From CAZVFX01 sp964626565 (lineage in GTDB: Bacteria > Myxococcota_A > UBA9042 > CAIXZC01), in contig CAZVFX010000194.1 of assembly GCA_964626565.1 (NCBI GenBank), forward strand, positions 1 to 9,899: DNA of 9,899 nt, given 5' to 3'. The first letter of the stretch is position 1. Each line of letters opens with the position of its first letter. Under the pieces are notes generated by a model. That model did not search any database and was not told where the DNA came from. It worked only from the letters and a program-made list of their open reading frames with translations. Below are positions 1-8,400 of the stretch, in pieces. Position numbers and translations under genes: made by a program.

Positions 1-1404
1 GCTAGTGCAGCTGTTGGCGTCGTCGCAGTTCAACAACGGCAACAAGGAGAAACAACTGCCGCCGTTGCACGATTCCTCCATCGTGCAGGCGTTGCCGTCG
101 TCGCAGGGGGACTGGTTGTACTCGTAGACGCAGCCTGCCGACGGGCTGCACACATCATCGGTGCACTCATTCCCGTCGTCGCAGTCCAGGGCGCCCGTGG
201 TCATGCATTCCCCTGATTCGCAGTGGTCGCCCGTGGTACAGACGTCCGCGTCGCTGCACGGGTTGTCGTTGTCAGCATACGCGCAGCCCACGTCAGGGTC
301 GCAACTGTCGGTGGTGCACACGTTGCCGTCATAACAGTTGAGGGCCGCACCGCTGCCGCACTCCCCAGCCAGGCAGATCTCCGACACCGTGCAAAGATCC
401 CCGTCCTCGCAGGGGGCGCCATCGTTGGCAGGGGCAAACGAGCACTCCCCCGTCGCCGGGTCGCACGCCGCCTCCAGGCACTCGGCGCCCAAGCCCTCCG
501 GCTCCGGGCACTCCACGCCGGTGTCAGGCTCCAACGCACACTTGGGCGGAAACGCGTCCAGGTCACAGTACAGAGCGCCGGCGCAAAGGTCTTGACTCTC
601 CAACACGTCACAGTCCTCGTCCGCCTGACACTCACAATCGATCTCGAAACCAACACAGGCTCCCGCACTGCAGTTGTCCGAGACAGTGCAGGGGCTGTCG
701 TCATCGCAAGGCTCATTGTTGAAAGGGAATATGCAGCCGTCAATCGGGTCGCATATGTCGTCGGTGCAGATATCGTCGTCCTGGCACTCGATTTGGGTGC
801 CCCCGCACTCTCCCGCATCGCATACGTCATCTTCGGTGCATACCGACTCGTCGTCGCACGCCTCCCCGGTCAACGGTTCATGAGCGCACTGACCATCCTC
901 TGCGCACTGGTCATCAGTGCACTCGTTCTCGTCATCGCAGTCCACCGCCGTACCCACGCAGACGCCTTCCTCGCAGTGGTCCGCTTCGGTGCACGCATCG
1001 CTATCGTCGCACGCGGTGTTGGTCAGGGACTCGTGGACGCAGCCATCCGCGCCGGCGCAGAAGTCGTTGGTGCACTGGTCCTCGTCGTCGCACAGTCCCG
1101 GTTCCGAATCGGCGGGCGGGTTGTCCACCTCTCCGTCGCAGTCGTTATCGAGCCCGTCGCATACCTCTGCTTCCGGGATGCACGGAGGTTCTTCCGGCGG
1201 CAGGTCTACGGCCTCGACAATATCGAGGCCGATGTCTGGGTCCCCCACATCCGGTTCGCCGATTTCCACGGAGTCCACCACGGAAGGAAGCTCCGAGACC
1301 TCTTCCGGTTTCTGAGGGCAGCCTGTGCCCCAGGTCATAATCAGGAGCAGTGCGCAGAAACTGCCGGCCGCGTTGATTGTCTTCTTCGTCCGTTCATTTC
1401 TCAT
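1..1404 (-). CDS. Second cysteine-rich lipoprotein, paralogue of the first (C-terminus outside window)
   Basis: The frame starts with ATG at 1402-1404 and stays open for 468 codons to the left edge, so no stop is visible. The N-terminus has basic residues, a hydrophobic stretch (FCALLLIMTWGTGC) and a relaxed lipobox ending at a Cys. An acidic, Val/Pro-rich linker follows, then a MopE-type motif (C-D-G-L-D-N-D-C-D-G from about residue 82, first Cys at 75). After it come 12 C-x-D-x3-C-T units, split by the same interrupter as in the upstream gene (CPEPEG and ACDPATGECSFA are nearly identical to the upstream copy). Order and spacing match the upstream lipoprotein throughout the visible part, so the two arose by tandem duplication. 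It overlaps the upstream stop by 4 bp (ATGA) and has GAGG 5 nt before the start. A C-terminal SUMF1-like domain may follow outside the window; this is a prediction. Confidence 0.9.
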   Translation of the reverse strand, partial: MRNERTKKTINAAGSFCALLLIMTWGTGCPQKPEEVSELPSVVDSVEIGEPDVGDPDIGLDIVEAVDLPPEEPPCIPEAEVCDGLDNDCDGEVDNPPADSEPGLCDDEDQCTNDFCAGADGCVHESLTNTACDDSDACTEADHCEEGVCVGTAVDCDDENECTDDQCAEDGQCAHEPLTGEACDDESVCTEDDVCDAGECGGTQIECQDDDICTDDICDPIDGCIFPFNNEPCDDDSPCTVSDNCSAGACVGFEIDCECQADEDCDVLESQDLCAGALYCDLDAFPPKCALEPDTGVECPEPEGLGAECLEAACDPATGECSFAPANDGAPCEDGDLCTVSEICLAGECGSGAALNCYDGNVCTTDSCDPDVGCAYADNDNPCSDADVCTTGDHCESGECMTTGALDCDDGNECTDDVCSPSAGCVYEYNQSPCDDGNACTMEESCNGGSCFSLLPLLNCDDANSCTS

Positions 1405-3956
1405 TTGGACCTCGCACAGCGGAACCCGATGTCCGCACCGTCGCCCGTGTCGGCAGCCACCCCTTCCCGGGCCGCCACCGAGCAGGACTCGGCCGAGCCG
1501 AGGTACCCGCCCCCGCGCACCACCCGCTCTTCAGTACAGTCCGCATCCCAGGGTGGATAGCCCACGGTCGGGGCCCCGTCATAGGTCTGGTGATAGCAGT
1601 CATACACCCACTCGCGGACGTTGCCGCTCATGTCGTGCAAGCCGCCGGAATTCTCCAGCTTGCCTCCGACCGCCTGTTTGGCCGCGCCGGAATTGTCAGC
1701 ATACCAGGCGGAATCCGCCAGGCACGATTCTTCGTCACCGCAGATGTAAATCGTGCTGCTGTCGCCGCGCAGCGCGAACTCCCACTCCGCCTCCGTAGGC
1801 AGGCGTGCGCCGATGCGTTGGCAGAACTCCTCCGCATCGGCCCAGGCTACGCACTCCACTGGGAACTCGGCCCCGGACTGGCTGCAGGAAGGGGTCAGGC
1901 CCATGGCGATCTCGAATTGCTCTTCCGTAACCTCGGTCTTCAGGATGTCGAACGGCTGGAGCGCGACCGGATGGCTGGGATACTCGTCCGGGTCCGCGCA
2001 GATTCCGGAAGGACACCCCATCCAGAACTGTCCGCCGGCAATGGATACCCATGCCAACTCGGGGACGGCTTGCACGCAGATACCCACCTCACAGCCCATT
2101 CCCGGGTCGCACTCACCGCACACACCGCCGCACCAGTCGTCGCCGCACTCCTTGCCGGCACACAACGGCGCACAGCACTGACCCAGGTAGCACTTTCCTT
2201 CGGCGCAAACCTCTCCATCGGCAACCGGTTCGTTGATACACCCTTCGACCTGGTCACACGAGTCGGTAGTGCAGGTGTTGGCGTCATCGCAGTCCGTCGA
2301 GATGTCCTCGTGCTGGCACCCAGCCGCCATGTCGCAGGGATCCGCGGTGCATGCATTGCCGTCGTCGCAATCCAAAGCGGGTCCGCCGATGCAGGCTCCC
2401 AGGCCGCAGGTGTCCGCCGTCGTACACGCATTGCCGTCGTCGCAGGCGATAGCGTTGGGAGCGTTGACGCAGCCCGAAGATGGGTCGCACGAGTCGTCGG
2501 TGCAGACCTCTTGGTCGTCGCAGTCAGGCGGTGCGCCGGGCACGCAGATGCCTGTGTCGCAGGTGTCGGCAATGGTGCACGCACTGCCGTCTTCGCACGC
2601 GTTGCCGGTAGTGTCGACGTTGAGACAACCTAGTCCCACGTCGCACGAGTCTTCGGTGCAGTCATCGTTGTCATCGCAATCGACGGGCTCCTTCCCCACA
2701 CAATCTCCTTCCTGGCACATATCGGGAGCCGTACACGCGTCTCCGTCATTGCAGGGCGCGGAGTTGAACACGTTGAGGCACCCCACTGCCGGCTGGCACG
2801 AGTCGGTGGTGCAAGGGTTGTCGTCATAACAGTTGGTAGCTCCGCCCACGGTGCAGTTGCCTTCCTGGCATGTCCCCGTCTTGGTGCAGAGATTGCCGTC
2901 TTCACACTCACCTCCCTCGTTTACCGCGGCAAACGAGCAGATGCCCGTAGCCGGATCGCAGGCAGGCTCCAGGCACCCGGCATCAGGACCCTCAGGTTCC
3001 GGGCACGACACAATCGACAGAGGATCAACGGTGCAGGAGAACGGGAAGGTGGAAAAATTACAGAACAGAGTGCCGTTGCACAGGTTGCCGTCCTCCATAG
3101 CTTCGCAATCCGCGTCGGTGAGGCACTGGCACGGCACCGCAAACCCGGTGCACGACCCCGCATCGCACTGGTCGTCCACGGTGCAAGGGTCTCCGTCGTC
3201 ACACGGTTCGTAATTGTTCGTGTTGATGCACCCCGTCTCCGGTTCGCAATCGTCGTCGGTGCAGGGGTTGAAATCGTCGCAGGGCATGGGGTCGCCCAGG
3301 CACTCACCATCCACACACAGCTTGTTTATGGTGCAGAAATCTCCGTCCCAGCAACCTTCGCCGTCGAGTTTTTCATGTGCGCACCCGGTTTCCTTGTCGC
3401 AACTGTCATCGGTGCATGAGTTGCTATCGTCGCATTCGTCGAATTCGCCCATACACACACCGTCGTCGCACATGTCGTTCAACGTGCAGGCGTTACCGTC
3501 GTCGCAATCCACCGCAGTCAGTGAGTCGAACTGGCATCCCATGCCGCCCTTGCACGTGCCGACGATGCAGGGGTTAGGGTTGTCGCAGAGCGAGAGGTCG
3601 GGGTCCTCGGGCGGGTTGTCAACGACGCCGTCACAGTCGTTGTCCTCCCCGTCGCAAGTCTCATCCTCCGGGATGCAAGCTTCAGCCTCCGCCTCGAACA
3701 GATCCCCTTCTTCGACTTCCGGGGTCACGTCCCCCTCACCCCCGTCGATCTGCCCCAGCACTTCAAGTTGCACCACCCCGGGCGCCAGTTCGCACGTTCC
3801 GTCAGGAAGGCAGATGTGGCCGAGGGGGCATTGAGAGTTGCTGAGGCACCCCGTAAAATTCCCGGCCAGTTCCAGCTTGCCGCCGGTGCATGCGGCGAGA
3901 ATTGTCACCACAACAACCAACAGCGCCAACCGCGCCAGATAAGATGTGTTATTCAT
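1401..3956 (-). CDS. Cysteine-rich lipoprotein with MopE-type motif and C-terminal FGE-sulfatase (SUMF1-like) domain
   Basis: The product is 851 residues. It opens with a lipoprotein signal (LVVVVTILAAC, lipobox L20-A-A-C23; +2 is Thr, so outer-membrane sorting is likely). A small Cys motif and an acidic linker follow, then the Asp-rich C-D-G-E-D-N-D-C-D-G motif near residues 101-113 (putative metal-binding MopE motif). About 14 units of the form C-x-D-x3-C-T alternate between two subtypes, with a distinct interrupter containing CPEPEG in the middle. A short module at 2076-2162 resembles the GDPC modules of the giant protein. Residues 633-851 form an FGE-sulfatase domain with LPTEAEWEFA, GNVREWVYD, RVVRGGGYLG and the terminal GFRCARS. 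The first catalytic Cys of true formylglycine-generating enzymes is Gly820 here and only the second (Cys825) remains, so oxidase activity is unlikely. The start at 3956 is set by the signal peptide and GGAG 7 nt upstream; the longer frame from 4049 lacks both. Confidence 0.92.
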   Translation of the reverse strand: MNNTSYLARLALLVVVVTILAACTGGKLELAGNFTGCLSNSQCPLGHICLPDGTCELAPGVVQLEVLGQIDGGEGDVTPEVEEGDLFEAEAEACIPEDETCDGEDNDCDGVVDNPPEDPDLSLCDNPNPCIVGTCKGGMGCQFDSLTAVDCDDGNACTLNDMCDDGVCMGEFDECDDSNSCTDDSCDKETGCAHEKLDGEGCWDGDFCTINKLCVDGECLGDPMPCDDFNPCTDDDCEPETGCINTNNYEPCDDGDPCTVDDQCDAGSCTGFAVPCQCLTDADCEAMEDGNLCNGTLFCNFSTFPFSCTVDPLSIVSCPEPEGPDAGCLEPACDPATGICSFAAVNEGGECEDGNLCTKTGTCQEGNCTVGGATNCYDDNPCTTDSCQPAVGCLNVFNSAPCNDGDACTAPDMCQEGDCVGKEPVDCDDNDDCTEDSCDVGLGCLNVDTTGNACEDGSACTIADTCDTGICVPGAPPDCDDQEVCTDDSCDPSSGCVNAPNAIACDDGNACTTADTCGLGACIGGPALDCDDGNACTADPCDMAAGCQHEDISTDCDDANTCTTDSCDQVEGCINEPVADGEVCAEGKCYLGQCCAPLCAGKECGDDWCGGVCGECDPGMGCEVGICVQAVPELAWVSIAGGQFWMGCPSGICADPDEYPSHPVALQPFDILKTEVTEEQFEIAMGLTPSCSQSGAEFPVECVAWADAEEFCQRIGARLPTEAEWEFALRGDSSTIYICGDEESCLADSAWYADNSGAAKQAVGGKLENSGGLHDMSGNVREWVYDCYHQTYDGAPTVGYPPWDADCTEERVVRGGGYLGSAESCSVAAREGVAADTGDGADIGFRCARSK
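1410..1413 (-). promoter_or_regulatory. Ribosome binding site GAGG of the second lipoprotein gene
   Basis: GAGG lies 5 nt before the ATG at 1402-1404, within the final codons of the upstream gene. Together with the ATGA stop-start overlap it supports translational coupling of the two lipoprotein genes. Confidence 0.65.
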
Positions 3957-5343
3957 GGTCAGACTCCATCCCAAACACCTTGAATTCAACCCGGCGGTTG
4001 GCCTTGCGCCCGGCTTCCGTCGTGTTCTCCCCGATCGGCTGCTGCGCACCGAATCCCTTTGCCTCCAGTCGTTTCGAAGGCACTCCCTTACTCACCAGAT
4101 AGTCCACAACCGCCTGCGCTCGGCCGGCCGACAACTCCAAGTTGCGCTCAGCCGCGCCCACGTTGTCCGTGTGCCCTTCTACCCGAACCAGAGTGGCCTT
4201 TGGATGGGCCACGATCCAAGCCGCCACCTCATCCAGGTCCTTTTTCGAAGCGTCCAGCAGATCCGTCTTGTTGGTCTCGAACTGAATCCGCTGTGCGATT
4301 TCCAGCAGTTCCTCCGGGACTACCGGTTCCACCGGCTTCGGCTCCACCGGCTTCGGCTCCACCGGTTTCGGTTCCACCGGTTTCGGCTCCACCGGTTTCG
4401 GTTTCACCGGCTCCGGCTTCACCGGTTCAGGTTCCGGAGCCAGCGGTTTGCATCGCTCGAAACGAACACCGCTGGTCAGTCTCATGCCCGCCTCGCCCAC
4501 GCCGCCCACGAATCCGCCCCCGCCGGCGACGTACACCCGGGCCCAATCGCCCACGCAGGTGTTGGCTCCGACCTGGCCTTCCAGCACGGTTCCATTCTGC
4601 GAGAAGGGCTCCCAGTGCGACGTGAGGAACGACAGTTCGCCTAGAAGCTGAATGCGTTCATCTGCCAGCCCCTGGCGGACGCCCAGGCCCAGTACGAGCC
4701 CGCCGTCCTTTTCGAAGCCGGCGACTTCGTCGGCGTCTTCCAGCCTGTAGCCTGCGTTCATGGCAAGCAGCGTGCCGGCAAACGCATAATCAAGAACAAA
4801 ACGCGGAGTGGCGGTGATACCGGCGCTGCCGGCATACGTCCCTTCCATGGCCGTGGGAAAACCGGCGTCGGCGTCGATGCCTAACCCCAGCCCGTCGCCG
4901 TCCCGGGGCAGCAGCAGAAAGCGCAGCCCCAGCCGCACATCGCCCAAGCCCCAGGCGTCGGCCGCCGGCGCGTTCACGATCCCCGTCTCCCCGGCCGCAA
5001 ACATCACTACCGGCAGATTCAAGCCCACCGAAAGCCGGTCCCAGACGCCGAAAGCCGCAAACAGATCGGCCACTGAGTGCTGTTCCACAAGGCCGAACGT
5101 GTCGTCGACTCCTTCCCGCCCGTCCTCGATGATGAAGGGGTCCCTGGCGTAGCTAAGCAGGAAGCCGCCGGAAAAGCCGGCCCGGGCCCTCGCCGCCGTT
5201 CGTATCATCAGCATGTCGCCGCCGTGGGGCGAAGCCTCGAAGTGCTGCGCATTGACCTTCGGCTCCGCACCCCTCGCCGGTCCGCCTGTGGCGGCCAGCA
5301 TCAGCAGGCAGATTGCAGCCGCTCCGAAACGTGAGATATTCAT
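3949..5343 (-). CDS. Outer-membrane beta-barrel protein with OmpA-type peptidoglycan-binding domain
   Basis: The 464-residue product has a Sec signal peptide (residues 1-26, hydrophobic AAAICLLMLAATGG, cleavage likely after ARGA). Residues 28-290 are Gly/aromatic-rich alternating strands typical of an outer-membrane barrel. A Pro-Glu-Lys linker covers about 300-340, with seven 5-residue units. An OmpA C-terminal domain (Pfam OmpA family) covers about 353-460, with VEGHTDNVG, an N-x2-LS-x2-RA helix, RLEAKGFG and the closing NRRVEF; the Asp and Arg that bind diaminopimelate are present. The start at 5343 was chosen because the signal peptide begins there and GAGGAG lies 7 nt upstream; the frame is open 70 codons further up with no signal sequence. 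It probably anchors the neighbouring surface proteins to the cell wall. The stop overlaps the start of the next lipoprotein by 8 bp. The OmpA domain is certain; the barrel is inferred. Confidence 0.93.
   Translation of the reverse strand: MNISRFGAAAICLLMLAATGGPARGAEPKVNAQHFEASPHGGDMLMIRTAARARAGFSGGFLLSYARDPFIIEDGREGVDDTFGLVEQHSVADLFAAFGVWDRLSVGLNLPVVMFAAGETGIVNAPAADAWGLGDVRLGLRFLLLPRDGDGLGLGIDADAGFPTAMEGTYAGSAGITATPRFVLDYAFAGTLLAMNAGYRLEDADEVAGFEKDGGLVLGLGVRQGLADERIQLLGELSFLTSHWEPFSQNGTVLEGQVGANTCVGDWARVYVAGGGGFVGGVGEAGMRLTSGVRFERCKPLAPEPEPVKPEPVKPKPVEPKPVEPKPVEPKPVEPKPVEPVVPEELLEIAQRIQFETNKTDLLDASKKDLDEVAAWIVAHPKATLVRVEGHTDNVGAAERNLELSAGRAQAVVDYLVSKGVPSKRLEAKGFGAQQPIGENTTEAGRKANRRVEFKVFGMESDHE
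3964..3967 (-). promoter_or_regulatory. Ribosome binding site GGAG of the first lipoprotein gene
   Basis: GGAG lies 7 nt before the ATG at 3954-3956, inside the last codons of the OmpA-type gene, whose TAA is at 3949-3951. The ATGAATAA overlap of 8 bp suggests that ribosomes ending the upstream gene restart here. Confidence 0.7.
4330..4434 (-). repeat. Seven 15-bp tandem units encoding the Pro-Lys-Glu linker
   Basis: Seven in-frame 15-bp units encode EPEPV, KPEPV, KPKPV and four EPKPV. The units nearest the OmpA domain are almost identical at the DNA level and differ mainly at third positions. The linker separates barrel from peptidoglycan-binding domain; Pro-rich charged linkers of this kind are extended and span the periplasm. 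Because units are 15 bp, gain or loss changes linker length without breaking the frame. Confidence 0.9.
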
Positions 5344-5410
5344 ATTGAGGCTCCTCAATAGCCGTGTTTCGAACATATCGGTGTAGCATTCATCAAGTCG
5401 TTCCCACCTC
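5344..5410 (-). other. Short intergenic gap with no terminator
   Basis: The 67 bp between the giant protein's stop and the OmpA-type gene hold the ribosome binding site and a small inverted repeat. There is no GC-rich stem with a T run, and I see no convincing -35/-10 pair. Read-through from the upstream gene is therefore likely. Confidence 0.6.
5351..5356 (-). promoter_or_regulatory. Ribosome binding site GAGGAG of the OmpA-type gene
   Basis: GAGGAG on the minus strand lies 7 nt before the ATG at 5341-5343 and decides the start codon. It sits inside the inverted repeat TTGAGG-AG-CCTCAA (5345-5358), which could form a small hairpin that partly hides the site. Confidence 0.75.
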
Positions 5411-8400
5411 TTACGGAGACCCACAATTGCCTCCGTATCCGTTGGGGTCGGTCGGATAGCAGATAATGGTCCCGGAGCCGCCGCAATCCTTGCACGGCTC
5501 CCCCTTCTTGCCGCACCAGGCGTTCTTCTGCTGGGAACCGGCCCAGTTCTCATTGTGGTAGTAGCAGCCGGTCAGCCAGTCCTGGTACTGCAGATCGCTG
5601 AAGTTGGGGTGGCAACACCCCGGGCAACCCTTCCCTCCGGGATAGACATACCCGCAGTCCTGCGGGCAGTTACACATGGTCTCCTGGTACTGAGATTCAC
5701 AGTTCCCATTGCCGCATTTCTTGTAGCACTTGTTGTTGCCGGCACAGTAGTCGGTCTGCCAGTTCGGGCAGTCGCCACAGTAATGGCCGCAAACCGGCTC
5801 GTTGCCGCACTGCAGTCCGGAACACGGCTGGCCGCAGTCCTGGGGGCAGTTGCACTTGCTCTCACCGTTGGCGGTCTGGCACTGGTTGTTGCCGCAAATG
5901 TAGGTGCAAACGCTGTTCCCCACACACTGGAGGCCGGCGCCGCAAGTTCCACAGAACTCGCCACATGTCGGCTCCTGCCCGCACTCTCGGCCTGCACACG
6001 GGTCGCCGCAGTCTTCGGAGCAGTTGCATTTGGTCTCCCCTTCCTGGCATTGCCCGTTGCCGCACACCGAGACGCACGTTCCGCCGTCGCAGGTCAGGAA
6101 CTCGTCGCATCCCCCGCAATCCACACCGCAAACCGCATCTATGCCGCATTCCACGTCTACACACGGGTCGCCGCAGTCGATGGCACAGGTGCAAATCGTC
6201 TCGCTCTCGTCACAGATGCCGTTGCCACACAACAACAGGCAAGTGCCGGCATCGCAGTACTCGTCAGCCTCACACGCGCCGCAAGCAAACCCGCACACCG
6301 GGTCCATGTCGCACTCCAGCCCTTCGCAAGGATCGCCGCAGTCCTCCGGGCAGGAGCACATGGTTTCGCCCTTGTCCTCTTCGCAGCCGAACTCGCCGCA
6401 TTCCGGCGGGCAATAGCCGCACGCCTCGCACGAATTCGGGCAGCAATCTCCGGCCAGGATGCACGCTTCACTGCACCCGCAAGCCCCTCCCGAATCGTCA
6501 CACTGGCAGTCCGAGCATGAGTACGGGTCATCGGGGCAGTCGTCGGGGCAACTGCACGAATTCTCGTCGCCGTTGCACACCCCGTCCCCGCACGCGGGCG
6601 GGCACACGCCGCACAAGGCGCATGCATTGGCGCAGCAGTTACCGGCATCGCCGCAATTCGGCCCGCAGCCGCAGTTGCCGCCCGTTCCGCCGCATTCGCA
6701 AAGCGAACACGAGTCGGGGTCATCGGGGCAGTCGTCGGGGCACGAGCACGAGTTCTCGTTGCCGTTGCAAACCCCGTCTCCACATTGGGGAGGGCAGACT
6801 CCACAAGCATCGCAGGAGTTGTCACAGCAGTCCCCGTCGGCCGCACAATCGGCTGAACAGGAGCAGGCTCCGCCCGAGTCGCCACATTCGCAACTTGAAC
6901 AACTTAAGGGATCATCGGGGCACTCCTCCGGGCAGGTGCACGAGTCTTCCGCATATTGCGCCTCGCACAAGCCGTTGCCGCAGCAGTCGCCACAGTCGTC
7001 GGGGCACGCCTGGCAGGTCTCTTCGCCGTTGCACTCCCCGTCGCCGCACGCCGGCGCACAGTTGCCGCACAACTGGCAGTTGTTGGCGCAACACGTATCA
7101 TCCGCAATGCAGTCCGCGCCACACCCGCAGTTCCCACCCCCGGCGCCACACTCGCAATCGGAGCAGGCCTCCGGATCGTCGGGGCAGTCGGCCAGGCAGG
7201 AGCAGCTATCCTCGCTGTATTGCGCCTCGCATTTGCCGTTACCGCAGCACTCACCGCAGTCCAGCGGGCAGCCCTCGCAGTCCTCACCGTACTCGCACTT
7301 GCCGTTGCCGCACACCGCGGGGCAAGCGCCGCAAAGCCCGCACGCATTGGGACAGCAATTCCCCTGCTGCACGCAATCCGCATCGCACTGGCAATTACCG
7401 CCCGTGTCGCCGCACTCGCAGGCCGAGCAGGAATTGGGGTCGTCCAGGCAGTCCTCCAGGCAACTGCACGAATTCTCCTTGTACTTGGCGTCGCAAATCC
7501 CGTTGCCGCAGCACTCGCCGCAGTCGCCCGGGCACGACTGGCAATCCTCCCCTTCCTCGCATTCGCCGTCGCCGCACTCCGGAGGACACCCGTCGCAATC
7601 TGCGCACGCATTCCAACAGCAACTGTCCGAAAGGTGGCACAGCTCGTCGCACCAGCAATTGCCGCCCAGACCCCCGCACTCGCAGGCGGAGCACGAATCG
7701 GGGTCGTCCGGGCAATCCACCGGGCAGGAGCACGAGTCCTCCGCGAACAGCGCCTCGCACAAACCGTTGCCGCAACAGGTGCCGCAGTCGTCCGGGCAGG
7801 TCCCACACCCTTCGGTAAAGTCGCACACCCCGTCCCCGCACTCGGCCGGGCAAGAGCCGCAGTCGTCGCAGGCGTTGGCGCAGCAGTTGTCCTCAATTAC
7901 GCAAGCGGGGCCGCACTGGCAATCACCGCCGCTGCCGCCGCATTCGCACGGCGAACACGCGTCCGGGTCGTCCGGGCAATCCGCCGGACAAGAGCAGGAG
8001 CTCTCGTTTTGCTGAGCTTCGCACACCCCGTTGCCGCAGCACTGCCCGCAGTCAGCCGGGCAGTTCTTGCAGTTCTCCGGCCCATTGCAGTCACCGTCGC
8101 CGCACACCACGCACATGCCGCATCCCTGGCAAACGTTGATGCAGCAGTTGCCCGTGGCGCCGCAATCGGGTGCGCAGCTACAGTCGCCGCCGCTGTCGTC
8201 GCATTCACAGCTCGAACAGCTATCAGGGTTGTCCGGGCAATCCTCAGGGCATGTACAGGATGTTTCACCGTAGTTGGCCTGACACTCGCCGTTGCCGCAG
8301 CACGAACCGCAATCCTGGGGGCAACTGGCGCAGTTTTCGCCGTACCCGCACTCACCGTCGCCGCAGCACTGCCCGCAATCCTCCATACAGGTCAAGCAGT

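Noticed and set aside
1404..2060. A true formylglycine-generating sulfatase activator
   Set aside because: The first of the two catalytic cysteines is replaced by Gly and no sulfatase gene is in the window.
223..2633. Long plus-strand open frames at 223..1560 and 1377..2633
   Set aside because: They are antisense to the two lipoprotein genes. TGC and GAC codons give GCA and GTC on the other strand, and antisense stops need TTA, CTA or TCA in the sense frame, which are rare here. The products are low-complexity Ala/Val/Arg strings without motifs.
3957..4049. Upstream start of the first lipoprotein at 4049
   Set aside because: The added residues are basic and precede a clear lipoprotein signal; a GGAG lies just before 3956.
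5450..5510. DnaJ-like CKDCGGSG element in the giant protein's tail
   Set aside because: DnaJ zinc domains need four C-x2-C-x-G-x-G units. Only one is present in a Gly-rich extracellular tail, so chance is more likely.
5344..5553. N-terminal extension of the OmpA-type protein to 5553
   Set aside because: It would overlap the giant protein's gene by about 140 bp and put 70 Arg/Pro-rich residues before a clear signal peptide; the good ribosome binding site is at 5351-5356.
6410..8233. Regular 192-264 bp periodicity as a CRISPR-like or non-coding repeat array
   Set aside because: Periods are whole codons, the reading frame is intact throughout and variation falls between conserved cysteine codons, so the repeat is a protein-level one.
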